The notes beneath the pieces are model-generated. The model was not told the DNA's origin, ran no database searches, and worked only from the letters and a program-made list of their open reading frames with translations. Shown here one piece after another: positions 1 to 7,613 of a DNA stretch of 64,000 nucleotides (its first letter is position 1; every line of letters begins with the position of its first letter). This DNA is from Streptomyces halstedii (GTDB taxonomy: Bacteria; Actinomycetota; Actinomycetes; Streptomycetales; Streptomycetaceae): the NCBI GenBank assembly GCA_000720535.1, contig JOAZ01000013.1, forward strand, positions 123,611 through 187,610, written 5' to 3'. The position numbers and the translations under genes were made by a program.

Positions 1-245
1 GGCCAAGCCACAGTCTCCGATCGGGTGGAATCGATGCCCAGAACGTCGGCCAGCAACTCTTGATAGAGGTCGCTGGGAGTGCCTACTCGCCTGTGCTCCC
101 ACCGGTAGATGCGGCTGCGGTCGGCGGCGATGCGAAGACCGCGGCGTTGCGCGGCCAGGTTCAGGTGATGGGCGAGCTTTTCCATGCTCCACCCGCGCTG
201 TTGGCGCACGTAGGTCAGGGGATGCCCTACTCCCTCTGTGGTCAT
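1..245 (-). CDS. HTH (XRE-type) transcriptional regulator, truncated by window edge
   Basis: Reading leftward from an ATG at 243-245, an open frame runs off the window edge after about 81 codons. It begins MTTEGVGHPLTYVRQQRGW and continues with a helix-turn-helix of the lambda-repressor type (about residues 8-60, including SRIYRWEHRRVGTPS). This N-terminus resembles the large family of Streptomyces regulators that carry an HTH followed by a long C-terminal, often TPR-like, region, but that region lies outside the window. It is divergent from the sugar-modification operon starting at 447, with a perfect palindrome in between, so local regulation of that operon is plausible. This is inference; DNA binding and target are not visible. 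Confidence 0.7.
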   Translation of the reverse strand, partial: MTTEGVGHPLTYVRQQRGWSMEKLAHHLNLAAQRRGLRIAADRSRIYRWEHRRVGTPSDLYQELLADVLGIDSTRSETVAW

Positions 246-363
246 GCACATCCCCCAATCCTCGTGTCCGCACGGCACCGTGGCGACCTGCTTCGCAGAG
301 CGAGCCCACAACGGGGATACAGACGCCGAGAGGGTGTACGGACCACCGTGGAGGCAGCTCGGC

Positions 364-380
364 GAGATGCCGGGCATCTC
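364..380. promoter_or_regulatory. 17-bp perfect palindrome, candidate operator
   Basis: GAGATGCC and its reverse complement GGCATCTC flank a single G at 372. It sits in the 201-bp divergent gap between the truncated HTH gene and the operon starting at 447, about 67 bp before that start. This is a natural place for an operator read by the adjacent regulator. The palindrome is seen directly; the function is inferred. Confidence 0.4.
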
Positions 381-446
381 TCGACGGCATACGGGCATCG
401 GGCCTCTGCGTAATGCGCCGGGCCGTCACTCTTCCAGGAGGCGTGC

Positions 447-1484
447 GTGAAACACGTACTCGTCACTGGAGGTGCGGGCTTCATCGGCTCGCACTTCGTC
501 AGGCGGATCATTCAGACCGAGGACGTCGCCCGTGTGACCGTCCTCGACGCCCTCACCTATGCCGGTCACATCGAGAACCTGGGCATGGCGTTCCTGTCCG
601 ACAAGCTGCGGTTCGTTCACGGCGACGTTCGAGACGCAACTGCTGTTGACAACGTGATGGCGTCCGGTCCCACAGCAGTGGTGCATTTCGCTGCCGAGTC
701 CCATGTCGATCGCTCCTACGCGGCGGCCGACGGGTTTCTGTCCACGAATGCTCTCGGTACCCGGGTACTTGTGGACGCGGCTCACCGCCATGGCATCGAC
801 AAATTCGTCCACGTCTCGACCGACGAGGTCTACGGCCCGCTGCCGAAGGGATCAGCGACCGAGGAGTCGCCCCTGCGCCCGTCGGTCCCGTACGCGGTGT
901 CGAAGGCGGCTGCCGACCTGGTAGCCCTGGGCGCTCACCAGACCCTTGGGATCCCGTTGTGCGTAACTCGCAGCAGCAACAACTATGGGCCTCGCCAGTA
1001 CCCCGAAAAGATCATCCCGCTGTTCGTGACCCGGCTCTTGCGAGGTGCGTCCGTCACCCTCCACGACCAGGGACAGCACGTACGTAACTGGCTGCACGTA
1101 GAAGACAACTGTGCCGGGATCGAAGCGGTGCTGCGTGGTGGGGAGCCGGGAGCCGTCTACAACCTCGGTGGGGGCACTGACCTGTCCAGCAAGGAGCTGA
1201 CCGGCCACCTGCTCGACATCTGCGGCGCGACGTGGGACGCCGTCACGTACATCCCCGACCGACCCTCGAACGACGTCCGCTACTCGATCGACTGGTCCAA
1301 GGCCCGCAACCAGCTCGGATACCGGCCTGCTCACCGACTGGAGGACGGGCTGGCTGAAACCGCTGAGTGGTACCGCCGCAACCCCGACCGGTGGGCCCCG
1401 CTCGCGAGCGGCGGTCTGCGGCGCACCACTCCGCCGGCCCCCCGCCCCGCGCTCGCATCTCTGGAGGACGACCGTGTCCGCTGA
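447..1484 (+). CDS. rmlB: dTDP-glucose 4,6-dehydratase (RmlB family, SDR)
   Basis: The product converts dTDP-glucose to dTDP-4-keto-6-deoxyglucose in the cytoplasm, the entry step to dTDP-deoxysugars. The NAD-binding loop GGAGFIGSH lies at residues 8-16, the STDEVYG active-site segment at 124-130 and the catalytic YAVSK at 149-153. The family-typical RSSNNYGPRQYPEK region follows. The 345-aa length fits the family, with a slightly extended C-terminus. The start is GTG with AGGAGG at 435-440. The last 11 bases overlap the ATP-grasp gene, so it heads a co-translated operon. Codon use is less G/C-biased than in the genes right of 5.5 kb, suggesting accessory origin. The sugar finally made is unknown. 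Confidence 0.88.
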   Translation: MKHVLVTGGAGFIGSHFVRRIIQTEDVARVTVLDALTYAGHIENLGMAFLSDKLRFVHGDVRDATAVDNVMASGPTAVVHFAAESHVDRSYAAADGFLSTNALGTRVLVDAAHRHGIDKFVHVSTDEVYGPLPKGSATEESPLRPSVPYAVSKAAADLVALGAHQTLGIPLCVTRSSNNYGPRQYPEKIIPLFVTRLLRGASVTLHDQGQHVRNWLHVEDNCAGIEAVLRGGEPGAVYNLGGGTDLSSKELTGHLLDICGATWDAVTYIPDRPSNDVRYSIDWSKARNQLGYRPAHRLEDGLAETAEWYRRNPDRWAPLASGGLRRTTPPAPRPALASLEDDRVR

Positions 1485-2484
1485 CCAGATCGCACCGCGC
1501 CGGATCCTGGTCACCGGCACCGGTGCCAACCCCGGCTTCGGGCTGGCCCGGAGCCTTACCCGCCTGGGCCACCACGTCATCGCCGCCGACGCCAACCCTC
1601 TTGCCCCGGGGTTCCTTCTCCCACAAGTCGTCCCCCTGGTGATTCCGCCGGCTGACGACCAGGGCTACCGAGCCCGCATGGCCGGACTGTGCCGGGAGCT
1701 GGCGGTGGACGCGGTGGTACCCGCCATCGAGAACGATCTCCCGCCGCTGCTGCGCATGAGTTCTCGGCTGGAGGAGATCGGCGTGCACATGTGGCTGCCC
1801 GAACCCGCATCGGTGCACGCGTGCATCGACAAGGCAGCCTTTCATCGAGTGCTCACCAAGCACGGAGTGCCCACCCCCCGGTCTTGGTGGGGCGACACCC
1901 TCGACCGGGTTCCCGAGAACAGGCAGCTGGTGGTCAAGCCCCGGCGCGGCCATGGTGCCCAGCACGTCCACTTCGTCGAGAAGAAGCGGCACGCCCTGTT
2001 GCTGAGCGAGGTGGTCCCTGGCGCACTGGTGCAGGAGCGCGTGCACGGAACCGAGTTCACGGCCGACTGCCTCGTGGACCGCACAGGACGAGCGTCGGTG
2101 ATCCTGCGCCGACGGGACCTGGTGAAGGCCGGGCTCGCCGCCGTCTCCACCACCTTCCAGGACGCCGTCGTGCTCGATCTTGTGCGGCGGGTCCTACGCG
2201 CCGTACGCGCCGAGGGTCTGTGCTGTGTACAGGGCTTCGTCCAGGACGACGGCCAGGTCACCATCACCGAACTGAACGTCCGGATCGCAGGCGGCTTCCC
2301 GCTGACCGAGGCGGCCGGAGCTGATCTGGTCGGCCAGATGGTCAACGGGCTGTTCGGCCTTCCGATCGACCATGACCGCCTGACCTACCGGACAGGGGTG
2401 TTCCTGGCCAACTACGTCGAGACGTTGGCCGTCGGCGAGACGACTGACCTCAAGCGCGCCGCGATGAACGGAGTACCCACATGA
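1474..2484 (+). CDS. ATP-grasp ligase, CarB-like
   Basis: The 336-aa protein has a Rossmann-like N-terminus (ILVTGTGANPGFGLARSL) followed by an ATP-grasp fold. VKPRRGHGA at 154-162 and VQERVHGTEF at 186-195 match the nucleotide-binding strands, and ELNVR at 266-270 supplies the Glu/Asn metal ligands. Such stand-alone enzymes ligate a carboxylate to an amine or thiol through an acyl-phosphate. Here the likely partner is an amino sugar made by the neighbouring aminotransferase, but the substrate cannot be read from sequence. It overlaps the dehydratase gene by 11 bp and the aminotransferase gene by 4 bp. The family is secure, the reaction is not. Confidence 0.8.
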   Translation: MSADQIAPRRILVTGTGANPGFGLARSLTRLGHHVIAADANPLAPGFLLPQVVPLVIPPADDQGYRARMAGLCRELAVDAVVPAIENDLPPLLRMSSRLEEIGVHMWLPEPASVHACIDKAAFHRVLTKHGVPTPRSWWGDTLDRVPENRQLVVKPRRGHGAQHVHFVEKKRHALLLSEVVPGALVQERVHGTEFTADCLVDRTGRASVILRRRDLVKAGLAAVSTTFQDAVVLDLVRRVLRAVRAEGLCCVQGFVQDDGQVTITELNVRIAGGFPLTEAAGADLVGQMVNGLFGLPIDHDRLTYRTGVFLANYVETLAVGETTDLKRAAMNGVPT

Positions 2485-3614
2485 CTGCGACCGAACCCGA
2501 CGCCCGGAGGAACGCGTCTCCCTACCTCTACGGACGAGAGGCGGCGTCCGTAGCCCGAGTCCTGGGGACCGGTCAGTACGGTCACACTGGTCTCACCGCT
2601 GAGTTCGAGCGCCGGATCGCCGCCCATCTCGGCGTGCCTGACGCAGTGGCCGTCACCTCCGGAACTGCCGCCCTGCACAGCGCTCTGCTGGCCACAGGCA
2701 TCGGCGTTGGTGACGAGGTGATCGTGCCGTCCATGACGTTCTGCGCCACCGTGCAGGCCATCCGGGCTGTTGGAGCGGCCCCGCGATTCATCGACGTAGA
2801 TCCGGTGACGTTGTGCGTCACTCCGCAACTCGTCATAGAGGCAGTGACTGAGGACACGGCCGCAGTGCTGCCCGTGCTCTTCGGCGGCCGGGCCGTCGAC
2901 CTCGGTCCCATCCGCGAGGATCTGGCGAAGCGGGGCATCGTGGTCATCGAGGACGCCGCGCACGCCTTCGGCTCTCACGGTGGCTCCCATTACGTCGGCG
3001 CCGATGACACGGCCCTGACGTGCTTCTCCTTCGGGCCTGTCAAGAACCTGACCTGTGGCCAAGGCGGGGCCGTCATCCCGCGTACGCCCGAGGAGGCCGC
3101 CGCCGTCCGCCGACTCCGTACGCTGGGCGTCACGCAGTCCCAGAGCGAGCGCGCCGAGATCACCAGCTACCAGGTGGAGGGCTTCGGCCTGAGGTACCAG
3201 CTCTCATCGATCAACGCAGCCATCGGGCTGGCGCAGCTCGACCACTTCGACATCACCGTGCGCTCCCGGCGGCATCTGTGGCACAGCTACAGCGATGCCC
3301 TGGGCGCACTGGAGGAGGTGACGCCTATTGACGTCGGCCTCGACCAGACGGTGCCGCACCTGTGCCAGGTCCGCGTACCCCACCGGGATCAGGTATTCGC
3401 CCACCTAAGGGCCAGGAGCATCGGCGTCGGCGTCCACTACCCGCCCAATCACCTTCAGCCCGCCTTCGCGCGCTGGAGGCGCGACCTGCCCGCCACCGAA
3501 CGGGTCAGCCGGGAAATCCTGAGCCTGCCGTTCCACCAGCACCTCACGGAGGCAGATGTCCACCGAGTGGTGACCGCCCTCGGACACGCACTGAAGGCCA
3601 CGGGCGGCGCATGA
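2481..3614 (+). CDS. DegT/DnrJ/EryC1/StrS sugar aminotransferase
   Basis: This PLP-dependent enzyme of 377 aa probably transaminates a nucleotide-linked keto sugar. SGTAALHS at 60-67 binds the PLP phosphate, EDAAHAFG at 147-154 contains the Asp contacting the pyridine nitrogen, and Lys188 within SFGPVKNLT is the Schiff-base lysine. Together with the RmlB-type dehydratase it would give a dTDP-4-amino- or 3-amino-deoxysugar. The regiochemistry is not deducible; a 3-aminated product would normally need an isomerase that is absent here. Start and stop overlap both neighbours (ATGA junctions), so it is translationally coupled. Confidence 0.86.
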   Translation: MTATEPDARRNASPYLYGREAASVARVLGTGQYGHTGLTAEFERRIAAHLGVPDAVAVTSGTAALHSALLATGIGVGDEVIVPSMTFCATVQAIRAVGAAPRFIDVDPVTLCVTPQLVIEAVTEDTAAVLPVLFGGRAVDLGPIREDLAKRGIVVIEDAAHAFGSHGGSHYVGADDTALTCFSFGPVKNLTCGQGGAVIPRTPEEAAAVRRLRTLGVTQSQSERAEITSYQVEGFGLRYQLSSINAAIGLAQLDHFDITVRSRRHLWHSYSDALGALEEVTPIDVGLDQTVPHLCQVRVPHRDQVFAHLRARSIGVGVHYPPNHLQPAFARWRRDLPATERVSREILSLPFHQHLTEADVHRVVTALGHALKATGGA

Positions 3615-4042
3615 TGTCGAAGCTGCTCGTCGTGTGCCTGGGGAACTACTGTCGCAGCCCCTTCGCCCAGCTCGCTCTCGCCCGACGGGGCGGACCGCGT
3701 ATGGTCCGCTCGGCCGGCCTGATCGGTAAGTGGCAGGATCAGCCCGCCCATTCCGCCATGATCAACGCCGCCCGGCGGTTGGACTACGACCTCACCGCGC
3801 ACCGCGCTCAGCAGATAAGCCTGAGCATGCTGGACTGGGCGGACACGGTACTCGCCATGGACGCCTTCGTTCTCACCACCCTCCGGGCCGTTTGCGGTCC
3901 GGAGAACGAGAACAAACTGTGCCTCTACCTCGGCGACCGGGATGTGCCCGACCCGATGGGTCAGGACGATGCCGCGTTCAACGAGTGCGCCGTACTCATC
4001 GAAGCCGGCACCGTCCTGCACACCGGCGGCCGCTTCACTTAG
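3611..4042 (+). CDS. Low-molecular-weight protein tyrosine phosphatase-like protein
   Basis: The 143-aa protein carries the CX5R phosphate loop at the N-terminus (Cys9 to Arg15 in VCLGNYCRSP) and a late Asp in VPDPMG (Asp114) matching the general acid. These are the two diagnostic LMW-PTP features. In bacterial polysaccharide clusters such enzymes usually dephosphorylate a BY-kinase, but no such kinase is present here, so a small-molecule phosphate or arginine-phosphate substrate is possible. Two adjacent ATGs (3611 and 3614) are candidate starts; the first overlaps the upstream stop. It is the last gene of the operon and converges on the MurG-like gene 17 bp away. Confidence 0.82.
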   Translation: MMSKLLVVCLGNYCRSPFAQLALARRGGPRMVRSAGLIGKWQDQPAHSAMINAARRLDYDLTAHRAQQISLSMLDWADTVLAMDAFVLTTLRAVCGPENENKLCLYLGDRDVPDPMGQDDAAFNECAVLIEAGTVLHTGGRFT

Positions 4043-4059
4043 CCCACTCCTCAGAACCG

Positions 4060-5244
4060 TTACTGAGACACCGCGGACAGGATCACGTCCACCAGCCTTT
4101 CCGCGGCGTCCGGGCGGCCGTGCGCCCTCGCCGCCGCAGCCATCGTCTCCCGGCGGGCCGGGTCATGGAGGAGCGGGCCGAGCGCCTCACGCAGGTGTCC
4201 GCCGGTGACGTCACCGAGAAGCGCGACCGCCGCCCCCGACTCCTCCAGGTGGCGGGCGTTGTGAGCCTGCTCGTTTCCGGCCGCCGTCGCAAGCGGGACG
4301 AACACCGCCGGCTTGCCCAGGGCAGTCAGCTCCGCCAGGGTTCCCGCGCCGCTGCGCGAGACGACCAGATCGGCCAGGGCCAGGACGTCCGGCAGCTCTC
4401 GCCCGACGAACGGGGTGAGGTGGTATCGGGCGGCGAGGGCGGCAGGCAGCCCTGCGGCGCGAGCGGACAGCGCGTCCTGGTGGGCTGGACCGCACTGGTG
4501 CACCACGTTGGCGTGTTCCAGCAGCCACGGCAGCTCGCCGCCGACTACGTTGTTGATCTGCTGTGATCCTTGCGCGCCTCCGGTGACGTACACCGTCGGA
4601 AGTCGCCGGTCGAAGCTGTGAAGACCGAGAGCGGTCACCGCTTTGTCCGGGTGCCCCGTCAGGACCTCCGGTCGTACGGGGTTGCCGGTGACCACAGCCG
4701 CCGACCGCACGCTCTCCGGCAGGAGCGGCAGGGTCGACTCCGAGGACACGGCGATCCGCGCGGCGGAGCCGGCCAGCTTCCGGTTGGCGAGTCCGAGGCG
4801 GACGGTCTGCTCGTGCAGGACCAACGGCACCCGGCACATCCTGGCGGCGAGCCCGGCCGGCACGGCTACGTAGCCTCCCGTGGCGAGCACGACGTCTGGC
4901 CGGAAGGCGGAGACCGCGCTGCGCGCCTGGGCGACCCCGAGCGGCACGCGTGCCATGTCCCGGACATTGGCCGGGGACATCATCCTCAACGGGTTCGCGT
5001 GACGCCGGACCTTGCCCGTGGCAACGGTGGTGAAGGGGATGCCCTCCGCACTGGTGACCCGGGCTTCCAGGCCTTCTGCCGTTCCGATCCACAGGACGTC
5101 GAGCGAGCGGCCGGAAGCGGCCAGGCGTGCCTGCAACGTACGGATGGCGGTGAGAGCGGGGTAGGTGTGGCCGCCGGTGCCCCCTCCCGTCGCGATCAAG
5201 CGAAAGACCGACGTTTGCTGAGGCGCGGTGTTCACGTGGAGCAC
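4060..5244 (-). CDS. MurG-type UDP-GlcNAc glycosyltransferase (accessory paralogue)
   Basis: The 394-aa GT-B enzyme has the MurG signatures in order: GGGTGGHTYPA (20-30) for lipid acceptor/diphosphate binding, TGGAQGSQQIN (221-231), RSGAGTLAE (297-305) and the donor-site GNEQAHNA (323-330). MurG adds GlcNAc to lipid I to make lipid II at the inner membrane face. The housekeeping copy normally lies in the dcw cluster with murC and ftsW. None of those genes is here, so this is probably an extra copy acting on a lipid-linked intermediate made by, or modified by, the convergent operon. The GTG at 5244 is taken as start; a GTG four codons in is an alternative. Function beyond the family is inference. 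Confidence 0.82.
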   Translation of the reverse strand: MLHVNTAPQQTSVFRLIATGGGTGGHTYPALTAIRTLQARLAASGRSLDVLWIGTAEGLEARVTSAEGIPFTTVATGKVRRHANPLRMMSPANVRDMARVPLGVAQARSAVSAFRPDVVLATGGYVAVPAGLAARMCRVPLVLHEQTVRLGLANRKLAGSAARIAVSSESTLPLLPESVRSAAVVTGNPVRPEVLTGHPDKAVTALGLHSFDRRLPTVYVTGGAQGSQQINNVVGGELPWLLEHANVVHQCGPAHQDALSARAAGLPAALAARYHLTPFVGRELPDVLALADLVVSRSGAGTLAELTALGKPAVFVPLATAAGNEQAHNARHLEESGAAVALLGDVTGGHLREALGPLLHDPARRETMAAAARAHGRPDAAERLVDVILSAVSQ

Positions 5245-5587
5245 TCTAGCCGCCGTGTCGGTCCCGGTCGTTGGTCACGAGGGGATGGATGGCACGAGTC
5301 TGCCGGTCGGCAGACCACATCGGCAGACCACATGGCGGACGACGACCGGGGCCGCCACCCCCCACAGGAGAGGCCCCGGCCGTCTTCCACGAGGCCGCGC
5401 CGCGACCCCGTACTCAACACAGCGCCGCCGGTGCGTTTTCTGTCACACCGCGCTGGGTCAGAGGACAGTTGCGTGTTGTACAAGTCATGGACGGGGGAGC
5501 GTTCGACCACGTAGCGTGCTGAGTCACGCAGAGTGGCGTGGCAGTGATGACCAGCTGCGATTCGGATCAGCAGGGCGGGTTGAGGGA
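5245..5587. other. Intergenic region between accessory block and sigma factor gene
   Basis: This is 343 bp without a convincing gene. It holds the upstream DNA of two divergent genes, a 13-bp perfect tandem duplication (5308-5333) and a GC-rich inverted repeat (CCGGGGCC near 5348 and GGCCCCGG near 5373, about 18 bases apart). Open frames crossing it lack ribosome sites and Streptomyces codon bias. It marks the change from the lower-GC left block to typical chromosome. Confidence 0.5.
5308..5333. repeat. 13-bp perfect tandem repeat (2 copies)
   Basis: CGGCAGACCACAT occurs twice back to back (5308-5320, 5321-5333) at the edge of the accessory block. It could be replication slippage or a remnant of an insertion event; no function is visible. 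Confidence 0.7.
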
Positions 5588-6271
5588 GTGCTGGGGGACG
5601 ACGCGGAGCTGACCGCCGCGGTGCTCGCGGCACAGGACGGGGACGAGGACGCCTTCCGTACTGTGTACCGCGCTGTGCACCCGCGGCTGTTGGGGTACAT
5701 ACGGACACTGGTGGGCGAACCGGATGCCGAGGACGTGGCGTCCGAGTCGTGGCTCCAGATAGCGCGTGACCTGGACCGGTTCAGCGGGGACGCCGACCGG
5801 TTCCGGGGCTGGGCCGCCCGGATCGCCCGTAACCGCTCGCTCGACCACATACGGATGCGGGGCCGGCGCCCCGCGATCGGCGGCGACGAGAGCGAACTGA
5901 CCGGACGCCCCGCCGAGTCCGACACCGCGGGGGAGGCGCTGGAGGCACTGGCCACCGGCCGCGCCCTGGACCTCATCGCCCAGCTCCCGCAGGACCAGGC
6001 GGAGGCCGTCGTGCTGCGGGTGGTCGTCGGCCTGGACGCGAAGAGCGCGGCCCGCACCCTGGGCAAGCGCCCCGGCGCGGTGCGCACGGCCGCGCACCGG
6101 GGGCTGAAGCGGCTGGCGGAGCTGGTGGGCACGGACAACGGCGCCGACGAGGGGGCGTCGGCGGCCGGCGGGGGGCTCGACGGCATGCCCGCGCAACGGC
6201 TCGCACGGGGTGGCGCGGTGGCGCCCGCCGGTGTGACGCATTCGCGTCCGTGGACGCAGAGGGACATGTGA
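5588..6271 (+). CDS. ECF-type RNA polymerase sigma factor
   Basis: The 227-aa protein has sigma region 2 near residues 12-85 (AFRTVYRAVHPRLLGYIRTL, then DAEDVASESWLQIARDLDRF) and region 4 near 125-185 (LIAQLPQDQAEAVVLRVVVG and an HTH ending RTAAHRGLKRL). It would direct RNA polymerase to a small regulon. The GTG at 5588 is chosen because the conserved part begins right after it and GAGGGA lies just upstream; an in-frame GTG at 5516 is an alternative. Its stop overlaps the start of the next gene by one base. That gene encodes a membrane protein that probably acts as its anti-sigma partner. Confidence 0.85.
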   Translation: MLGDDAELTAAVLAAQDGDEDAFRTVYRAVHPRLLGYIRTLVGEPDAEDVASESWLQIARDLDRFSGDADRFRGWAARIARNRSLDHIRMRGRRPAIGGDESELTGRPAESDTAGEALEALATGRALDLIAQLPQDQAEAVVLRVVVGLDAKSAARTLGKRPGAVRTAAHRGLKRLAELVGTDNGADEGASAAGGGLDGMPAQRLARGGAVAPAGVTHSRPWTQRDM

Positions 6272-7359
6272 TGGCCGACGAGCAGGACGAGTGGCTCGAC
6301 GCGGACACGGCGGAGAACCTGCTCCGTGGCGACCGGGTCGAACCCGACGACGCTCCCGACCCGAACGGGGCCTGGCGACTGGACGCGCTGCTGCGCGCCG
6401 TGCGCACCCCCGACCCGTCCGCCGGTGAACTCCCTGGTGAGGAGGGGGTGCTGGCCGCGTTCCGGGAGCTGTCCGGGGCTGCGGCCAGGAAGCGGGACGG
6501 TGCGGCGCGGTCCACCGGGCCCGCCGGACGGCAGGACATCCCGCACAGCGTGCGGATCGGTCCGGCGCGTACGGCTTCCTTCCGCCGCCCCCGCTGGACC
6601 CGCCCGGTGCGGTACGGACTGGCCGTCTCGCTCGCCGGGTGCGCGCTCGGCGGGGTGGCGGTCGCGGGGAGTTCGGGCATGCTGCCCGGCCCGTTCGGCG
6701 GTCAGGGCGCGCCCGTTCCCGCCTCGTCGGTCTCCTCGGAGGCCTCACCGAGGGAGCTGGGCGCCGAGGTGCCCGGCGCGGATCCGTCGGCCTCGCCGTC
6801 CGGTTCGGCCAGTGCGCCCGTCACCCCGGGGAAGCCGGAGGAGGCGGGCCAGGAGGACGGGCGCACGGAGGACGGCGGCGATCCGGCGGGCGGTACCGGC
6901 GACCCGGACGGGGACGGTACGGCCACGGGCCGCGGCTCCTCGGACGGCGCGTCCGGCGCCGCGGAGGACGACGCGTCCGGCGGGACGACGGCCCCGTCCG
7001 GCGGCTCAGGCGAGTCCGCCACCGAGGGGTACGGGAAGTCGCTGCGGGTCTGCCGGAAGTACCGTGACGACGCCCTGAGCGGCGAGGACCGGCGCAGGCT
7101 CCTCGAACTCGCCCGTGGGGAGCGGAACGTGGAGCGCTTCTGCGACCGCCTCCTGGACAAGGACGGCGGGGACGAGGACGGCGAGAGCGGCGGAGGCCAG
7201 AACGGCGCGGGCGGCGGTGGTCACGGGTCCGGCGGGGACGCGGACGAGGACGGCGGCACCTCGCTCCCGCCGATCAGCTTCCGCACCGCGGACCCGGACG
7301 AGGACGGCTCGCCGTCCGCCGCGCCGACCTCCTCCACCGATCTGGCGGCAACGCGCTGA
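6271..7359 (+). CDS. Single-pass membrane protein, probable anti-sigma partner
   Basis: The 362-aa protein has an acidic cytoplasmic N-terminus (about residues 1-110), one membrane segment near 116-135 (YGLAVSLAGCALGGVAVAG) and a long Ser/Gly/Asp/Glu-rich low-complexity exterior. A short conserved-looking patch with Cys residues (KSLRVCRKYRDDALSGEDRR and later RFCDRLL) lies near 255-300. No ZAS zinc motif was found. Translational coupling to the ECF sigma gene (TGATG junction) and the topology suggest an anti-sigma or sigma-activity sensor. The N-terminus does not clearly match a named domain, so this rests on context. Confidence 0.7.
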   Translation: MADEQDEWLDADTAENLLRGDRVEPDDAPDPNGAWRLDALLRAVRTPDPSAGELPGEEGVLAAFRELSGAAARKRDGAARSTGPAGRQDIPHSVRIGPARTASFRRPRWTRPVRYGLAVSLAGCALGGVAVAGSSGMLPGPFGGQGAPVPASSVSSEASPRELGAEVPGADPSASPSGSASAPVTPGKPEEAGQEDGRTEDGGDPAGGTGDPDGDGTATGRGSSDGASGAAEDDASGGTTAPSGGSGESATEGYGKSLRVCRKYRDDALSGEDRRRLLELARGERNVERFCDRLLDKDGGDEDGESGGGQNGAGGGGHGSGGDADEDGGTSLPPISFRTADPDEDGSPSAAPTSSTDLAATR

Positions 7360-7539
7360 CCTGCGGAAATGTTCGCCCTGGCAACCGGGCGTAACGTTTT
7401 TCGGCACGGCGGCGCAGTACGGAGTGCCGACTGGTCATCGGCCGCGCGACGAGCCGGGGTTCCCCCCGTACCTTCGGCTCAGCGCGCATGGCGCGGGCGG
7501 GACACGTTCCCCCGGTCCCGTCCGCGCCTCTCATCCCGC

Positions 7540-7602
7540 ATCACGCGGATCACGCGGCGCAACCCGGATCACGCGGCTCAACCGGATCACCGGGCTCACC
7601 CG
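7540..7602. repeat. Short direct repeats (GGATCACGCGGC-like, 3 copies)
   Basis: GGATCACGCGGC occurs at 7547 and 7566, with a variant GGATCACCGGGC at 7584, spaced 19 and 18 bp. They lie in the convergent gap just past the L,D-transpeptidase stop. The array could form structured RNA at transcript ends or be slippage-derived. No protein function is visible. Confidence 0.6.
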
Positions 7603-7613
7603 ACGCGCAGACG

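Noticed and set aside
5346-5380. Terminator between the MurG-like gene and the sigma factor gene
   Set aside because: The 8-bp stem has an 18-base loop and lies between divergent genes, where no terminator is needed.
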